From assembly GCA_014529385.2 (NCBI GenBank), contig CM043942.1:53694647-53758646 (forward strand): a stretch of DNA of 64,000 nt, written 5' to 3'. Every line of letters starts with the position of its first letter. The first letter of the stretch is position 1. Shown here piece after piece: positions 1-13,035 of this stretch. Under the pieces are notes generated by a model that made no database searches, was not told the DNA's origin, and saw only the letters and a list, made by a program, of their open reading frames with translations. The stretch is from Adiantum capillus-veneris. Its lineage: Eukaryota; Streptophyta; Polypodiopsida; Polypodiales; Pteridaceae. The translations under genes and the position numbers were made by a program.

Positions 1-1211
1 ACCTCATATTTTTCTTTTATACAAATCACCCCCACATTTTCACCCTCACCCTCGTGAAAACAAAAAATTGATTTCTACTCCCTTAGTTACGTTTATTATA
101 TTATTTTCATTCACTTGCATACCTTTTCCTCTTTCACCCAATATAATACAAAAGAGGGATCATATCATGTGATTCCAATATCTTTTTCCATACCCATAGT
201 TCTTTCATATTTTTTCTTATTATATACTCATTATTCTAACACCATGTGCTCATTGAGCTAAAATCCATGAATAGTCCATACACTAGTCCCACCATGTATA
301 TATTTCTTATTTCATCAATAATACTCCTCCATGCATGTGTAAAGGGAACTTGGATGCTTTGTATCATGATATGACAATGGAGGGGCTCCCTCTCAGATGC
401 ATTGTGCAAATTCAACAAAGGAGGGGGGCACCAAAAGACTTTTGCAGGCATAAAAAATAGGCTTTTTGGTGAGATTTTTTGCGCCTATCTCCGCTCGGAA
501 TTTGAAGAAGGGGTCAACAAAGAAAATGTAGCCCATAAGCTGAATACACACCTCAAAACTTCTCATGATTTTTGGAGGTACCACTGGTGAGATAGGATTT
601 TTTGAGTGGACCCCAGTCTGCCCACGTTTTTCACAAAGTAACCCATACTCTTCTCTCACCTCCTTTACCACTTCCACACACACACACACACACTCATTCC
701 TCTCAATCACTCACTCAAACGTGCACCTTTCTCAGGTTTCTCTCACCTTCTTCACTATTAACCTCTCCTCTTACTTCCATAGCTCTCATATGAGCTCTCC
801 ATGTACATACGCCATCTCTATGCTTCTCTCTATTACTTTCCAAAGTACAATTCCATCTTTCCCCTCTCTATATACATAAATTCAGGACATAAACCATGCT
901 TAACCTCTGCAAATTGGGAGATCTCATCAACCGAATTTCCGTTTTCATCGCGATAATCAACCTTGACGATGGTGGCATAAAGAAGAGAAGAAGAAGAGGA
1001 GGATCGATAGTCATTTTGGGAACCTACACAAGTAAGTACTTCTTCAAGCTTCACCACCATCACAATAATTTCCTCACTTCATTCAACCATCTTACTTCAA
1101 CCATCCACCTCATTCTACCCGTTGTAAGTATATCATTAACGTTTTAGTGATTACTAACATACTAACATAAAATAGCCATTGACCTAACCATAAAAGATAC
1201 CTCATCTCAAG
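1..1211. other. AT-rich DNA without a recognisable gene
   Basis: The stretch is AT-rich with pyrimidine-rich patches and a short CA repeat near 677-693. Short open frames exist on both strands, for example minus-strand 833-1,063 with a serine run, but none shows a known domain. I see no gene I can support. Confidence 0.5.
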
Positions 1212-1224
1212 ACATGTGCATAGT

Positions 1225-1270
<46 letters not shown>
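1212..1270. repeat. (CT)n microsatellite
   Basis: An almost perfect CT dinucleotide run of about 59 bases, the first of many pyrimidine/purine tracts in the window. Confidence 0.95.
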
Positions 1271-1273
<3 letters not shown>

Positions 1274-1452
1274 TCCTTAAAACTCTACTTTCACTTTACC
1301 TACCATCAATGATGCTCTATTTTGAGCTGACATCCATGACTCAAGCATACAAAGAAGGCCCGCAATGTTTTGATATTCATAAAAAATCATAATCCTGGTT
1401 TGTTAGCTTGTAAATTAGGATTTCCAAAAATCTTAATGAGGGCTCTCCAACC

Positions 1453-1667
1453 TATAAATAGACCCCTCTCCTTCTTGTAAAACAACCTGCAATTTCTCAC
1501 ACGTCACCCCAACACTCTATGCATGAGGAATGACTTAGGCGTAGCAACCACTTTGTGACCTTCACTTTTGGTGTGAGGGAAGCTTTCAAGATACACATTA
1601 CAAGTGAGAGAGCGTGAGTTCAAAATCTCAAAACCACTATTGTATGTGTTCCTCCATCATCAATAAA
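1453..1667 (+). promoter_or_regulatory. possible LTR-type promoter and poly(A) signal
   Basis: A TATAAATA box at 1,453-1,460 is followed about 200 bases later by AATAAA at 1,662-1,667, in a setting that resembles the promoter to polyadenylation part of a plant LTR. No matching second LTR or internal coding region was found on this strand nearby, so this is only a possible solo LTR or fragment. Confidence 0.25.
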
Positions 1668-2130
1668 TTGAGGTTTGGTGTATCAAAGACGTGAATCGAC
1701 GTTCAAATCTTTGTCCTTCCACTTGTGCAATACGGTTTGGTGAATTGAATGTGACTTGTGTATTTTAAGTTTCTATCATTTGATCTTTCTTGGGAAAGTG
1801 TTTTAGTGTGTTTTCATTGCCAATTTTGTGTCCATTGTAAGAGGGAATTGTGGTGAGAGGTCTCGCATACCCTAAGATAGTGTGTGTGTGTGTTTTGGTA
1901 ATGTTTAGCATTCACTAAGCATTGAGTTAACTATGTACAAGCTCTATGATAGAATCATAACAAACCATCTCCATTTGCAAGTCACAGACAAGGTATTATG
2001 CAAGTTCCCTTCCTCTCTCTCTCTCTTCCCTTTGCTTTAGCTCTCTCTGGTCCATTTTGTGTGTGTCTTGGTGTGAGGTTGCTTGTGTGTGCTTTGTAGC
2101 ACATCTTCTTGGTTGACAAAATCTCTTTTG

Positions 2131-2302
2131 CGTCCTAGTTCGCATACCATAACTAGGTGGTGCCCCTATCTTGTTTCGGTGTGGATGTGGGTTTGTTGTT
2201 CTGTTTGTGCTTGTGGTTGCCCGAACTCCAATTGAGCAGCACGGGATCCTTGAGGGGTGTTTAGAGGTTGCCTCTCTTGTTGCCCACCCCGGACCGCCTC
2301 AC
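2131..2302 (+). repeat. interspersed repeat R, copy 1 (diverged)
   Basis: This block shares with 12,660-12,838 and, inverted, 23,341-23,520 the ordered words CGTCCYAGTTCGCA, ACTAGGTGGTGCCCC, CAATTGAGCA and CCCCGGACCG. A CT-rich patch lies upstream near 2,012-2,047, where the other copies have a long CT tract. It encodes nothing I recognise. The class is unknown; it could be a SINE or a LINE untranslated region. Confidence 0.7.
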
Positions 2303-3130
2303 CAAAAGCAGCACCCTCTCTTAGCTTAGAATAGCTCCTAGCTTTTTGAAACTTTGCTGAAAACAAGCCTTTGTTTGGTGGTCAACTCTTATCCCTCCCC
2401 CTTGAATTTTTGCAACAAATTGATTAATTGGAATGGTATCTCAACAACTAATGTGATTGTGACATAACTATCCTGTAATCTGACACTCTAGCTTAATTAC
2501 AACTCTCTCGTAGTGCCCCAACGTATTTACAATGCTACTTTTTATAAAAATAATTCTCATAAAAGTTTTGTTTAATCCCATCTCTTCACTGCATGGGCGG
2601 TTTATATGTAAACGGCCATGACTATAAATATTATTTTTAAGTTTTGGTCATCCTAAAAAGCACATTGCTTATAACAATTCCATAAAGCACAAAAACTAAA
2701 AATAGTATAAAGAGTAAAAAATCCAAAAAAATTTAAAAATAAATCACGGGTTCCCTTTGTCCATCTAAACAAGAAAACAGACTCACTTTTCATCAAAAAG
2801 CACAAAATATCATGAAAAGTAAAAAATTGCATGGAAAGCGAACCATAGCATCCCTAGGCCTTGTCGATAAGGATCTGGCATTGCTTTTCATTAAAAAAAC
2901 ACCAAATGCAAGAAAAAAGCTAAAAAAAGTAATTTTTTCAAAACTAAACCAGGGACTTGAAAATGACTCCCCTTTTCATTTTAAAACCTTACGACATTGC
3001 TCAGATAGAATGAGGTTTCTAATGCATCTAAGAGAGGTGAAATAATGTGTGCCCCGAGAGTCAATCAATAAGATAAAATGCTTACCTTGATACTTTTCTA
3101 GGGTCTGAATTATTAAAAATTGTTCATTAA
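2303..3130. other. no gene seen
   Basis: The stretch is AT-rich with many A runs. The open frame at 2,812-3,045 is lysine-rich low complexity and is not convincing as a gene. Confidence 0.5.
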
Positions 3131-4479
3131 CACTAGGTTAGTAACCTAACAGGACATAAAAGTGTCCTTTCAGGGTTTTGAAAAAAACCTCCAAAACCAT
3201 AGTAGATCCACTCATTTTGTAAAATCCTTTCATGAGGTTATAGTTCAAGGCCTACCACACATGGAAAAAATAAGAAACTTGTAAAATTTCTCATCTTTTG
3301 GTCACAGGAAGCCTCCAAAGTTGATGGACCAGTACATTTTCATCAAAACAGTCATTTCTTACGTTTTGTTGCATAAAAATAAGATTAGGGATTTTTGTAG
3401 GACTTGAGATAAATTCCCTAGTTAACTTCAATGGGTTGGTGATCAGAACACATGATTGCTTCTCACTCACAATTTTTTGTTTTGCCAAAAGAAATAGGTA
3501 CAAAAAAGTTGAATTTTTACCATTCTGCAAACCTATCATCAAAGTTTCTATAGCCAAGCTCAATACAAATAATATATGCATGTTTTCTTAGTTCCCTATT
3601 GTCCTTTAGGTTCATAGGGAGCCATGGAGCATGTCAAAAGAATAATACATCTCTTACCAAGGGGAATCTTGGGGACTAAGATGAAGTGCTAAATACAGCA
3701 AACATGAGCAAACATGAAAAAACTGGGTTCAACATTATGAGTTGTAGAATCCCATAGAAACTATTCAATATCTAGCCAAATTTGATCCTTATGAATAGAT
3801 ATGGTTACTACCTACAAAATGCATGTATTTGTCACAAGAAACTAACAATATTGAAAAAGCTACACTTGATATACTAGAATGTTTTGTTTTCTTCTATAAT
3901 TGAAAAAATCAACCATTGTTGTCTACTATGCAAAATAGGGTATTAGGTGCCCCAAAACTCAAGGAATATTAGCTTTATGTTACAATATATGACATAGAAA
4001 ATCAAAACTGCATTTGGATATCATGAAAGCCACCAAAAAAATCATAGAAGAGCTAAAATTGGCTAAAAAACAGGATTTGACAATTTTTGTAATTTGGTCA
4101 TAACTTACAACTTTAACATTTATTTCTCCCTAGAAGCATCAGGACATGTTGAGGACTACTAAAGATAGTTCTCTAGCATTATAGACCTCACAAACATGAA
4201 TTCTAGAGTGGTATAGTTGCAAAAAGTTGAAAAAAGCGAAAAACAGGACCCGTTTTTTCACATAGTTTAGGTTGTGAAATGTTGTGCAAGGACAAGGTTA
4301 AAGATGGAATTGATATTCCAAAAAAATGTCGAGTTTTTTTCCGCTCATGAGACAACTTTCTAGATAGATAGCACCTCAAAATCCATTTTGAAACTCTTGA
4401 CATAATTCAAGGAAAATGGTCACTTAACAGGACATAAAAGTGTCCCAGGACATAAAAGTGTCCCATTACCAACCTAGTG
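3131..4479. mobile_element. non-autonomous CACTA (En/Spm-type) DNA transposon
   Basis: The left end starts CACTAGGTTAGTAA at 3,131. The right end, read on the minus strand from 4,479, starts CACTAGGTTGGTAA, so 13 of 14 terminal bases match and both ends begin with the superfamily hallmark CACTA. Just inside each end lies a near-palindromic subterminal word, GGACATAAAAGTGTCC, once on the left (about 3,152-3,167) and twice in tandem on the right (about 4,428-4,464). Flanking triplets are TAA and TCA, a 3-bp target duplication with one mismatch. The 1.35-kb interior is AT-rich and has no transposase frame, so the element would depend on a transposase made elsewhere. Confidence 0.75.
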
Positions 4480-4559
4480 TCAAGTCCCTAATGTTTAATC
4501 ACAACATGAACATATGTATTTGCTTGATTTCCATCGCCTTTAGTGCCTTGTGATTTTTA

Positions 4560-5206
4560 ACTTGAGCTCTTTCTTGAGGTCATTGATTTCTTCCTCCTCC
4601 ACTTGGAGAAGGTTGTTGGTTGAAGTTATTCCAGTTATTGTTATTAGTCCACAAAGGGGAGTAAGCCCAAAGATTTGCGAAAAATCTTCAAACTTCCCAT
4701 GAGACAATGCCTTTGTAAAAAGACCCTGCAAGGTTGGCCTATGTTGTCATATAAGCTAAGCTGATCTCTCCTGTTGAGAGTCTCTCCTTGATATAGTGTT
4801 AATGCACCTCAATGTGCTTTGTGCGAGCATGAAAAATTGGGTTCCTTGCAACTGCCAATGCACTCTGACTATCAATATAAATAGTGTTAGCAGTGTCCTG
4901 TCCAACACCCAAATCAGCCATAAGACATCTAAGCCATACACACTCGATTGTAGCTGTGAATATTGCCTTGTACTCAGCCTCACAACTAGAAGTGGCCACA
5001 ATAGGTTGCTTCTTGCTCAAACATGATATGCATGAACTACCAAGCATGAAACAAAAGCCACTTGTGGACACTGGCATGTCAAAACAACTAGCCCAATCTG
5101 AGTCTGGAAAAACATGTAAGTCTGGCGGCACTGATCCCCCCTTGGGATAAAACAAGCCAACAAGAAAAGTTCCACTCAAAAAGCGGAAAATCATCTTGAC
5201 AGCCTA
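4560..5206 (-). pseudogene. copia-1 RNase H and pol C-terminus
   Basis: This is the RNase H domain that degrades the RNA strand during reverse transcription. The open part at 4,799-5,194 shows the copia signatures ADW-like SDWAS, CEAEYKAI, IYIDSQSALAVA and ARTKHIEVH, which supply the acidic residues of the fold. Past a frame break the pol tail continues at about 4,560-4,740 with LFTKALSHGKFEDF, the usual end of copia polyproteins (family pattern: FTK, L, KF). Reverse transcriptase lies directly upstream. At least one stop and one frameshift separate the two parts. Confidence 0.9.
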
Positions 5207-6165
5207 TCAATGCTTAGACCCTGGGCTATGCATAAATCTGCTGACTTGTGAGACTACAAATTGAACATCCGGCCTCGTGTTGCATATATAAATGAGGCAT
5301 CCATCAATAATTTGGTAAAGAGTGACATCTCCAAGATCACCAGCATCATGAATAATTAATTTCAAACCTATTTCCATGGGAGTGGAAATAGGTTTGCAAT
5401 TTTCAAGTCCAAGAATACATAGCAATGTCTCTATGTTACTTTTTTGACAAAAGGCAATACCACCATCACACTGCTTAAATTGTATACCCCAGCAATAATG
5501 CAACAACCCTAAATATTTCATCTTGAAAGTATCATTCAAATTAGCCTTAAATTTAGCAATATTTCTCTTATTTAGTCCAATGCTCAGCAAATCATCCACA
5601 TAAAGAACCACAATGAGAAGTACATCACCCTCACACTTTACATACAATGTGCTTTCTGTTGGATTGTTAACGAAAGACTCATTTGACCAAATGAGTGTTA
5701 GCCTTCTCATACCAAGGACAAGGAGATTGCTTTAGCCCATACAAAGCTTTCTTACACGTACACACTTTATCATCTTGTCCTTTCTTGACAAAACCATGAG
5801 CTTGCATTACATAAACTTCCTCAAATATGTCACCATTCAAGAAAGCAATAGCAATGTCTGACTGATGTACATCCCAACCAAATGATCTGCCAATGCACAT
5901 AGAAAATGCAAAGTAGTCATACGACAAGTGGGAGAAAAAGTCTCTTCATAATCTATGCCTTTTTTCTATGCATAACCCTTTGCAACAAGTCAAGCATTTT
6001 AGCAATCAATCTCACCATCTAGTTTACGTTTCAACTTGTAAGACCACTTTGTACCAATGGACTTTTTTCTAGGAGGCAAATCACATAAAGTCCATGTGTC
6101 ATTTTCTATAAGTGCATCATATTCTAATTCCATGATAGCCATCCAATTTTTTTAATTTTGTGCTT
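5207..6165 (-). pseudogene. copia-1 reverse transcriptase
   Basis: Copia-type reverse transcriptase, which copies the element RNA into DNA. It starts near 6,165 with NWMAIMELEYDALIENDTW followed by IGTKWSYKLKRKLDG. A second piece (5,679-5,927) has VHQSDIAIAFLNGDI, carrying the first catalytic Asp region, and [17 protein letters not shown] third piece (5,207-5,710) has the catalytic VLYVDDLL box. These match the family order. The three pieces are in different frames with stops between them. RNase H follows directly. The copy is dead. Confidence 0.92.
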
Positions 6166-6592
6166 CATCAAAAGACATAGGTTCCTCAACATAATGTAAG
6201 CTAGATACAACCAAAGTATGACAGTTTGATGCATAAGATGCATGGCAAGAACCTGAATGAGTACAACTAGACAAAAGTATGCGCCAACCATTTAGGCATA
6301 CCTCCAGCCTTCTCATTCTGAGCCCTTTCCTCATCAAGTACATCATGTACATCTGCATCAGTAATAGGTTGATCAATAACATTTTCAGAAACCCCCATAG
6401 GTTATACATTTTCCTCATTGGAATTTACATTTGAGCTTCCATTATTGTATGTAGTATATGAGAGCAAGGACTGGAGAGAATCTTCTACAAATACAACATG
6501 CCATGATACCAGAATATGCTTTTTTGAGGATGATACAACATGTAACCTTTGCTTTCAGCACTATAGAAAGAGAAATACATTTGAAAACCTTA

Positions 6593-7471
6593 TCACCCAA
6601 TTTTTTGTGTTGTGTTTGTTGCACCAAAGAATATGATTTCTATCATGCCATGCTCCATACTTTTTGAGAAGTTTTCATCCATAACCAAAAATTGTTTGAA
6701 GCACATAAACACTTTGGACTTCTCTTTGAGTAAAAATCTCCATGCATGCCTGGAGTACTTATCAATTAAAGTCACGAAGTAAAGGTAATTGCCCGAGGAT
6801 GGAGTTTGCATTGGCCCACAAACATCACTATGCACAAGCTGCAACTTGCATGTGGCCCTAACTGAATCATCCTTTGGAAACTTTGAACGGTACATCGTAC
6901 CCAAAATGAAACCTTCACAAACATGTTTGACAAGTGCTTCAAGAGGCGGCAAAGAAGCAACCATATCAGAGTTTTGCAAACGCAACAAACTGGTAAAATT
7001 CAAATGCCCAAAATGTGCATGCCAAATTTTTGCATCAGAAATAGCCTTAGAATTCACAACTACATTTGCAAAATTGTGCCCACACTTGTCATAAAAAGTG
7101 AGATTATACAGCCTAGGACATAACATGCCAGGTGCAATAATTTCATCACCAAAATTGAGATCATGTATTGTACATCTTTCATCCACAAATTTGACTACAA
7201 GACCAAGTCTAGCAAGTGCAAATATAAAAAAAATATTATTCTTGATCCCAAGTACATACAGTGCATCGACAAGTATGAAAGAACCACCATTTGTAGTAGT
7301 AAGCACAATCTTTACAACTCCTTGAACAAGATAAGAGGCATTGTTGGCACAAGTAACTGATCTCCCATGAAGGACATACTTAAGAGATGTGAACAAACCA
7401 CGATGTGAGGTAATGTGCTTTGTAGCACCACTATCAAAATACCACAGATGTGAATCTACAGAAATTGACAC
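6593..7471 (-). pseudogene. copia-1 protease and integrase
   Basis: A long open stretch of 292 codons. It opens with the aspartic protease word WYFDSGATKHIT (residues about 10-21, catalytic DSGA). Next comes the GAG-pre-integrase motif IWHAHFGHLNFTSLLRL (about 150-166), then the integrase core with LVHSDVCGPM (first catalytic Asp) and YFVTLIDKYSRHAW (about 207-245). The later catalytic Asp and Glu are not recovered in frame: the open frame ends in ATNTTQKIG and the linker to reverse transcriptase is broken. Protease and integrase fused in this order are typical of copia pol. Confidence 0.9.
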
Positions 7472-7653
7472 TTATGCATCATGGAAAGCAAGATTATGGG
7501 TACACTCTTCACTAAAAGACGATTCTGCATCAACATTAGCATCACAACATCCTTTCCCAAAAGACTCAACAACAGCTACATTTGTAGTGGAACCATTATT
7601 TGCGTGGAACCACCCTCTTTCTTCTTAGCCTCTTTGGCCTTCAAATCAAGACA

Positions 7654-8290
7654 CTACTTTAACAAATGATCATTAGCTTTACAATAATGGCAACACACCT
7701 TCTTTTTACCCTTACCGCCCAAATTACCATTCAAATTTTTACCACCACAAGCATTAGGAACATGTGATTTAACACTCGTAAAAGAACCATGAGAAGTGGC
7801 TACATTGCTATTAAACACCTTTTCTTTGAGCAACAGTAAAGGCCTATTCAACTGCACGCTGTCTAGTCCTATTTTTTTTGGAAAGTGACTCTTGCAATAG
7901 CAATGTGCATAATACATCAAACTTGACAACTTTTGAATTTCCTTGGGTCATAAGTCTCCAAGTACTAACAAAATGCTGGTGAGAATCTGGCAAGGCATCA
8001 AGAACAATCTGCACAAGGGAACTGTCAGAAAGAACCTCACCTACAGAAATAAGTTGCTCATTGATATCCTTGACACCAGCGATGAAAATGTCCATATCAT
8101 CTTCCTCATGTATAATCTTTGACTCCAGCTACAGAAATAAGTTGCTCATTGATATCCTTGACACCAGCAATGAAAGTATCCATATCATCTTCCTCATGTA
8201 TAATCTTTGACTCCAACTATTTACGCAGCGATGAAATTTTTGCATCATTGCGACTTGCATAAAGACCAGACACTTTGCTTCTTGACCTAT
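7654..8290 (-). pseudogene. copia-1 gag (nucleocapsid) remnant
   Basis: The capsid-like gag part of copia-1. Residues such as VKDINEQLISVGEVLSDSS and VLDALPDSHQHFVS (7,844-8,095) fit the plant copia gag pattern of a short helical domain ending in L-D-A-L-P. Upstream, LYASRNDAKISSLRKQLE near 8,216-8,280 continues it. Toward the protease, KVCCHYCKANDH (about 7,665-7,700) is a partial CCHC zinc knuckle. An 88-bp tandem duplication at 8,041-8,216 shifts the frame. Confidence 0.8.
8041..8216. repeat. 88-bp tandem duplication in copia-1 gag
   Basis: The block starting CTACAGAAATAAGTTGCTC at 8,041 repeats at 8,129 with only a few differences. The unit of 88 bases is not a multiple of three, so the second copy breaks the gag frame. 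Confidence 0.95.
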
Positions 8291-8499
8291 GGATCAAGAG
8301 GCCTCTTCTCTAGACTCAACCTCTTAAGAAGGCATTGAATATGAAGAAACCAATGTCCATCTTGAAAAAGTGGAAGTAGTACCAATGTCTCACTGTACTT
8401 CGATAGGAAAAAGGTACATCTCAAAGTGGAGACCCATGACTTGGTTGAAGAATACCCAATGGAGTTAGATTTGGCACAAATGAAAAAAATTAACAAAAC

Positions 8500-9335
<836 letters not shown>

Positions 9336-9948
9336 AAGCTAAGCTAAGATTTCTGTTCCCGCCCACCATCCTCCCCTCCTACGCCTTCTCAGCCTCCCCC
9401 TCGGTGAGGGTCTACCATGTGGGGAGGTGTTAAGCTATAGCTCTACCCCCCCCCCGCGCAAGCCAATGAAACTGGCCCTGCCATTGTGAGCGAACTACAA
9501 CCTGCAACAAAACTACCACCACAACCTGCAAACCTAAACTACAATTTGCAAAAAGAGCGCGATCTGAGTATGCGCATTTGCTGCCCAAGATGTGCCTTAG
9601 AAAATGCTACTATTGTGCTTTCGATAGCCCGAAATTGTTGCACAATGATGATCAAGTCCATAGAGCATTGATGGCCCGAGTTGTGCCTCCCACATTGCTG
9701 CTCAAGTTGGTGGAGAAACCCCCTCAAAATGGTGGAGAAACCCAGCTCTCGCAAAGCACGGCCACTTGGGGCTTCGTCCCGAGGACATCCTGAGGCAAGA
9801 TTAGCTTTGTCGGGGTCATGGAAACACCCCCAAATTAGATGGACAATAGTCGCCTCTAGACTATAATCGAAGGATTCCACAGGAAGAACACCAAGCTAAA
9901 ACATAGACTTGCAGCTTAGAGGCTGAGGTCACCACAGACAGTGCACGA

Positions 9949-10430
9949 ATGCAAAAAGGAAGAGTTGGAACAATGGAAGCAAAATTTAGCAAAGCAAAAG
10001 CTGAAGTAGAGACTACCCTCGCCAAGGAGGGTCCATACCCAAGTACAAGAGGTAATCTTCCGCAAAATCAAGAACCGTGTGGTGACCATTGGGCAGAGGA
10101 AGGGAAACTCAAGTTTCATGAGTCCTTCTCCCATATTCAAGCAACAATCCCCATGGTACAATGGGACCCAACAACAATCTCCTCTATCTCTTACACACGA
10201 ACACCGCATAAACCATGCAATTTTCACACAAAGAACCAAGGTGGATAGAATCAAACTCCTTGAGCAATCGAGGCTCCTCAAGGACACTAAAATGTGGTTT
10301 CCAGAAGATCTTACACAAGCTCAACTCAAACAAAAGAAGATCAAACTCCAAAAGATGCGAGAAGCATGCTCAACAAGAAAATGGGCAGTCTACCAAGGAG
10401 GTAAATCCATTGGGCTCATATATGGATTTT
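9949..10430 (+). pseudogene. LINE ORF1-like remnant
   Basis: Two overlapping open frames (9,949-10,248 and 10,079-10,462) end with KVDRIKLLEQSRLLKDTK, MWFPEDLTQAQLKQKKIKL and RKWAVYQGGKSIG. This follows the same spacing as the end of ORF1 in LINE-A below (DDLTLSQ, then IAFYRDGRV), the C-terminal nucleic-acid-binding part of L1-type ORF1 proteins. No endonuclease or reverse transcriptase follows on this strand, so it is a fragment. The assignment rests on this pattern match and is tentative. Confidence 0.4.
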
Positions 10431-10861
10431 GTCCTTTTACTCCTCCTATAACGCTATTATGAGGGCATATACTCTGAATTTTGTCAAAAAATTATCACAT
10501 ACAAGCGCAAAACATTATCACAAACAAGGGCAAAAAATAAATGCATCTCACAAAGCATTTCCCTATAATATTCATAATATTAGGTTTGCATTTAGAATAC
10601 CTCCCTCCCTCCTATTTGGAGTCCTCCTAGACATAGGGTATTTTCAAAGGGTATGTGTTGCACTTGGGAAATTAAAAATTGTGCCAATGCAGTCCTTGTA
10701 ATGTAGCCCTATTATGCATACACACTCATTGCATGGGAAAAAATTATGTTGTGCAAGATCTATGTATTTGCTGGCAAGGCCTCCTATTCTAAGCAATGTG
10801 ATGGTATTTGAAGGTCCTGTGACAATTTCTTGATTGAAGGTTGTAGATATTTTTTGAAGGC

Positions 10862-12302
10862 TTACTTATTTGATTGATGCTTCTTTGGGATCCATTTTAG
10901 CCTTTTTGTTGGTTGTCGTATTTGGCATTGTTCCTTAGCAGTGGGTTTTGGCTTGACCTTTGGTATCCATATGTGTGCTTGATTGGCCTGTGCTATGACC
11001 AACTTCTTTGATATCCAAATGTGCTTTGTTCTAATTTTTGGAGTCCATTGTGATGACCTTGATAGCTGCATCTTCTTTGGATTGGGTCTGCATGACTGTG
11101 TTCCAAGGTTGTCTTGTTTGGGGATCCAAATGTATTATTGACTTTTATGTGCTACAATCACGTTCTTTGAAACCCATATACATTTGTAAAATCCACTTCA
11201 TCTCAAAGGTTTCATCTTACATGTTTGAGATTTGGACTTACTCTTTGGTTCCCTCTTGTTATTTTGCTTCCGAGATTTTCATGTGCATTCACTTTATGTC
11301 TTGATCCGTAAGCCTTGTGCAGCATGCAGTGTGAAGTGAGCGACTTGCTTTCTTCTAATTGTAATTGAACCGTAGGAGAAATAGAAAGAATTCCAGCAGC
11401 GGTGTTGTGACAATAGTTTTATTAGTTTCCTTTGGGACCCACTTCTTTGTGATTATTGATTGTTTTGTTGATGATTCTCGTTTGGGAACCCATGCTTGTC
11501 CCTGCTTTGTTTGTGTTTGAAGAGAATCTAGCTAAACTATTGAACTTTTTGTGCTTGAATCATATCTTCTTTGGAACCCAAATCTAAGTCGCAAAATCTT
11601 GTGACTGTGATTTTCTTAGTCGTTCTTGCATACTTCATCTGTTTTCTTTTTGGTGTTGGATCTTGTAATTTTTCATTAGAGATCTTTATCTTCTTAATCC
11701 ATACTTTCTTTTGGCCAATCTGACTTGTTGTTCTTTGCTTTTGGCCTTCCATGTTTGTTACAAAAGCTTCTTGAGATAGTGATGACATGAGTTCCTGGTA
11801 GGGGATGTCATAAGAATCACCACTGTCGCTACTATGGCTCAACAAGGTTGAATTCTAAGGGTGATGACAGAAGTCATCGATAATGGAGGCCATAAGATTC
11901 CCGCTATTTTCTTTCTGTCGAGTTGCTATCAGCGTCAAGGCTGAATTTCGTTGCTTTTCCTTGGTGGTTTGGCTGGTTATGGAAAGTTATTATTTGTTTG
12001 CTCTTGGATTGCAGTTTCTAGAAGGAATTTTCTAGCCAATTGATTAGCCCGTTGTTAGCTTGTTGGTGACGCCCTCTTCTTAATGGATGAGTCTTTCTTT
12101 CCTCTATAGGAGCCACATTTGAGGATTCTTGTTGTGCTTGCATCACCACCAAGGATTTTGGAATCCACTTTTGATGAGCTTTATTCTTGCAGCAGTGACA
12201 TTGGTTCCTGGATCTTTGATTTGGATAATCATAGAATTGCGCATTAGTTAAAGTGTTGTTCATGTCACTTGCTGGGTTATTTGTATTTTTGTTTGTCAGC
12301 AT
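10862..12302 (-). pseudogene. copia gag-like remnant with repeated W-I-P-K words
   Basis: Broken minus-strand frames carry a truncated zinc knuckle, CHCCKNKAH (12,018-12,302; the final Cys is missing), directly followed by QKWIPK. An acidic stretch SHSSDSGDSYDIPYQELM follows (11,537-11,845). Many degenerate W-[IV]-P-K words come next, seen on the plus strand as recurring TTTGGGANCCCA words every 40-80 bases. Known SIRE-type copia elements have such WVPK words between the zinc knuckle and protease. No protease follows, and the order of parts looks rearranged, so the class is an inference. Confidence 0.45.
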
Positions 12303-12528
12303 CTTCTTGAAGCTCCAAGTGTTCTACAGAGTCATAGACCTCGTCTTCTTTGTTTTTTGACTTGTGATATTCCTTTAATTGCTCTTTGTTTCAAATTTTT
12401 TTTGATGCCTGGTACTCTTTGTTTACATAGATCATACTCACTAAAAACTAAGGAACAATATCAAAGCCATATTTATCACCAAAACACTAGGGAAAACTAG
12501 GACTCTCAAAGGACCCTATAAGGATGTT

Positions 12529-12838
<310 letters not shown>

Positions 12839-13035
12839 TAGAAAGGCTAGAATAAAAGCACTTAGTAAATAAGGGTAGAAATCCCTAGCTGAGGAGTTTA
12901 CCCAAGCTTAAGAGAAGATAAGATAACATGATAAAAGGGTTGCACCTCCTCTTACATGGATGTTTCAACCTCTACAAGAACCATCCACTGTAGAGAAACT
13001 GAGAAATGCTAGTTTAGGAGGATCAATGTTGGTCA

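Larger units (their letters stand above)
4555..8290 (-). mobile_element. copia-1: decayed Ty1/copia LTR retrotransposon
   Basis: Reading down the minus strand the order is gag, a CCHC-like stretch, protease, integrase, reverse transcriptase and RNase H. Integrase before reverse transcriptase defines Ty1/copia. The frame is broken by many stops and frameshifts, and gag carries an 88-bp tandem duplication. I could not identify LTRs with confidence; a purine-rich GTGGAGGAGGAAG at about 4,590-4,602 on the minus strand may be the polypurine tract. The copy should be inactive. Confidence 0.9.

Noticed and set aside
833-1063. Minus-strand frame with serine run as a host gene
   Set aside because: Short, no recognised domain, no splice or homologous context; left as unannotated.
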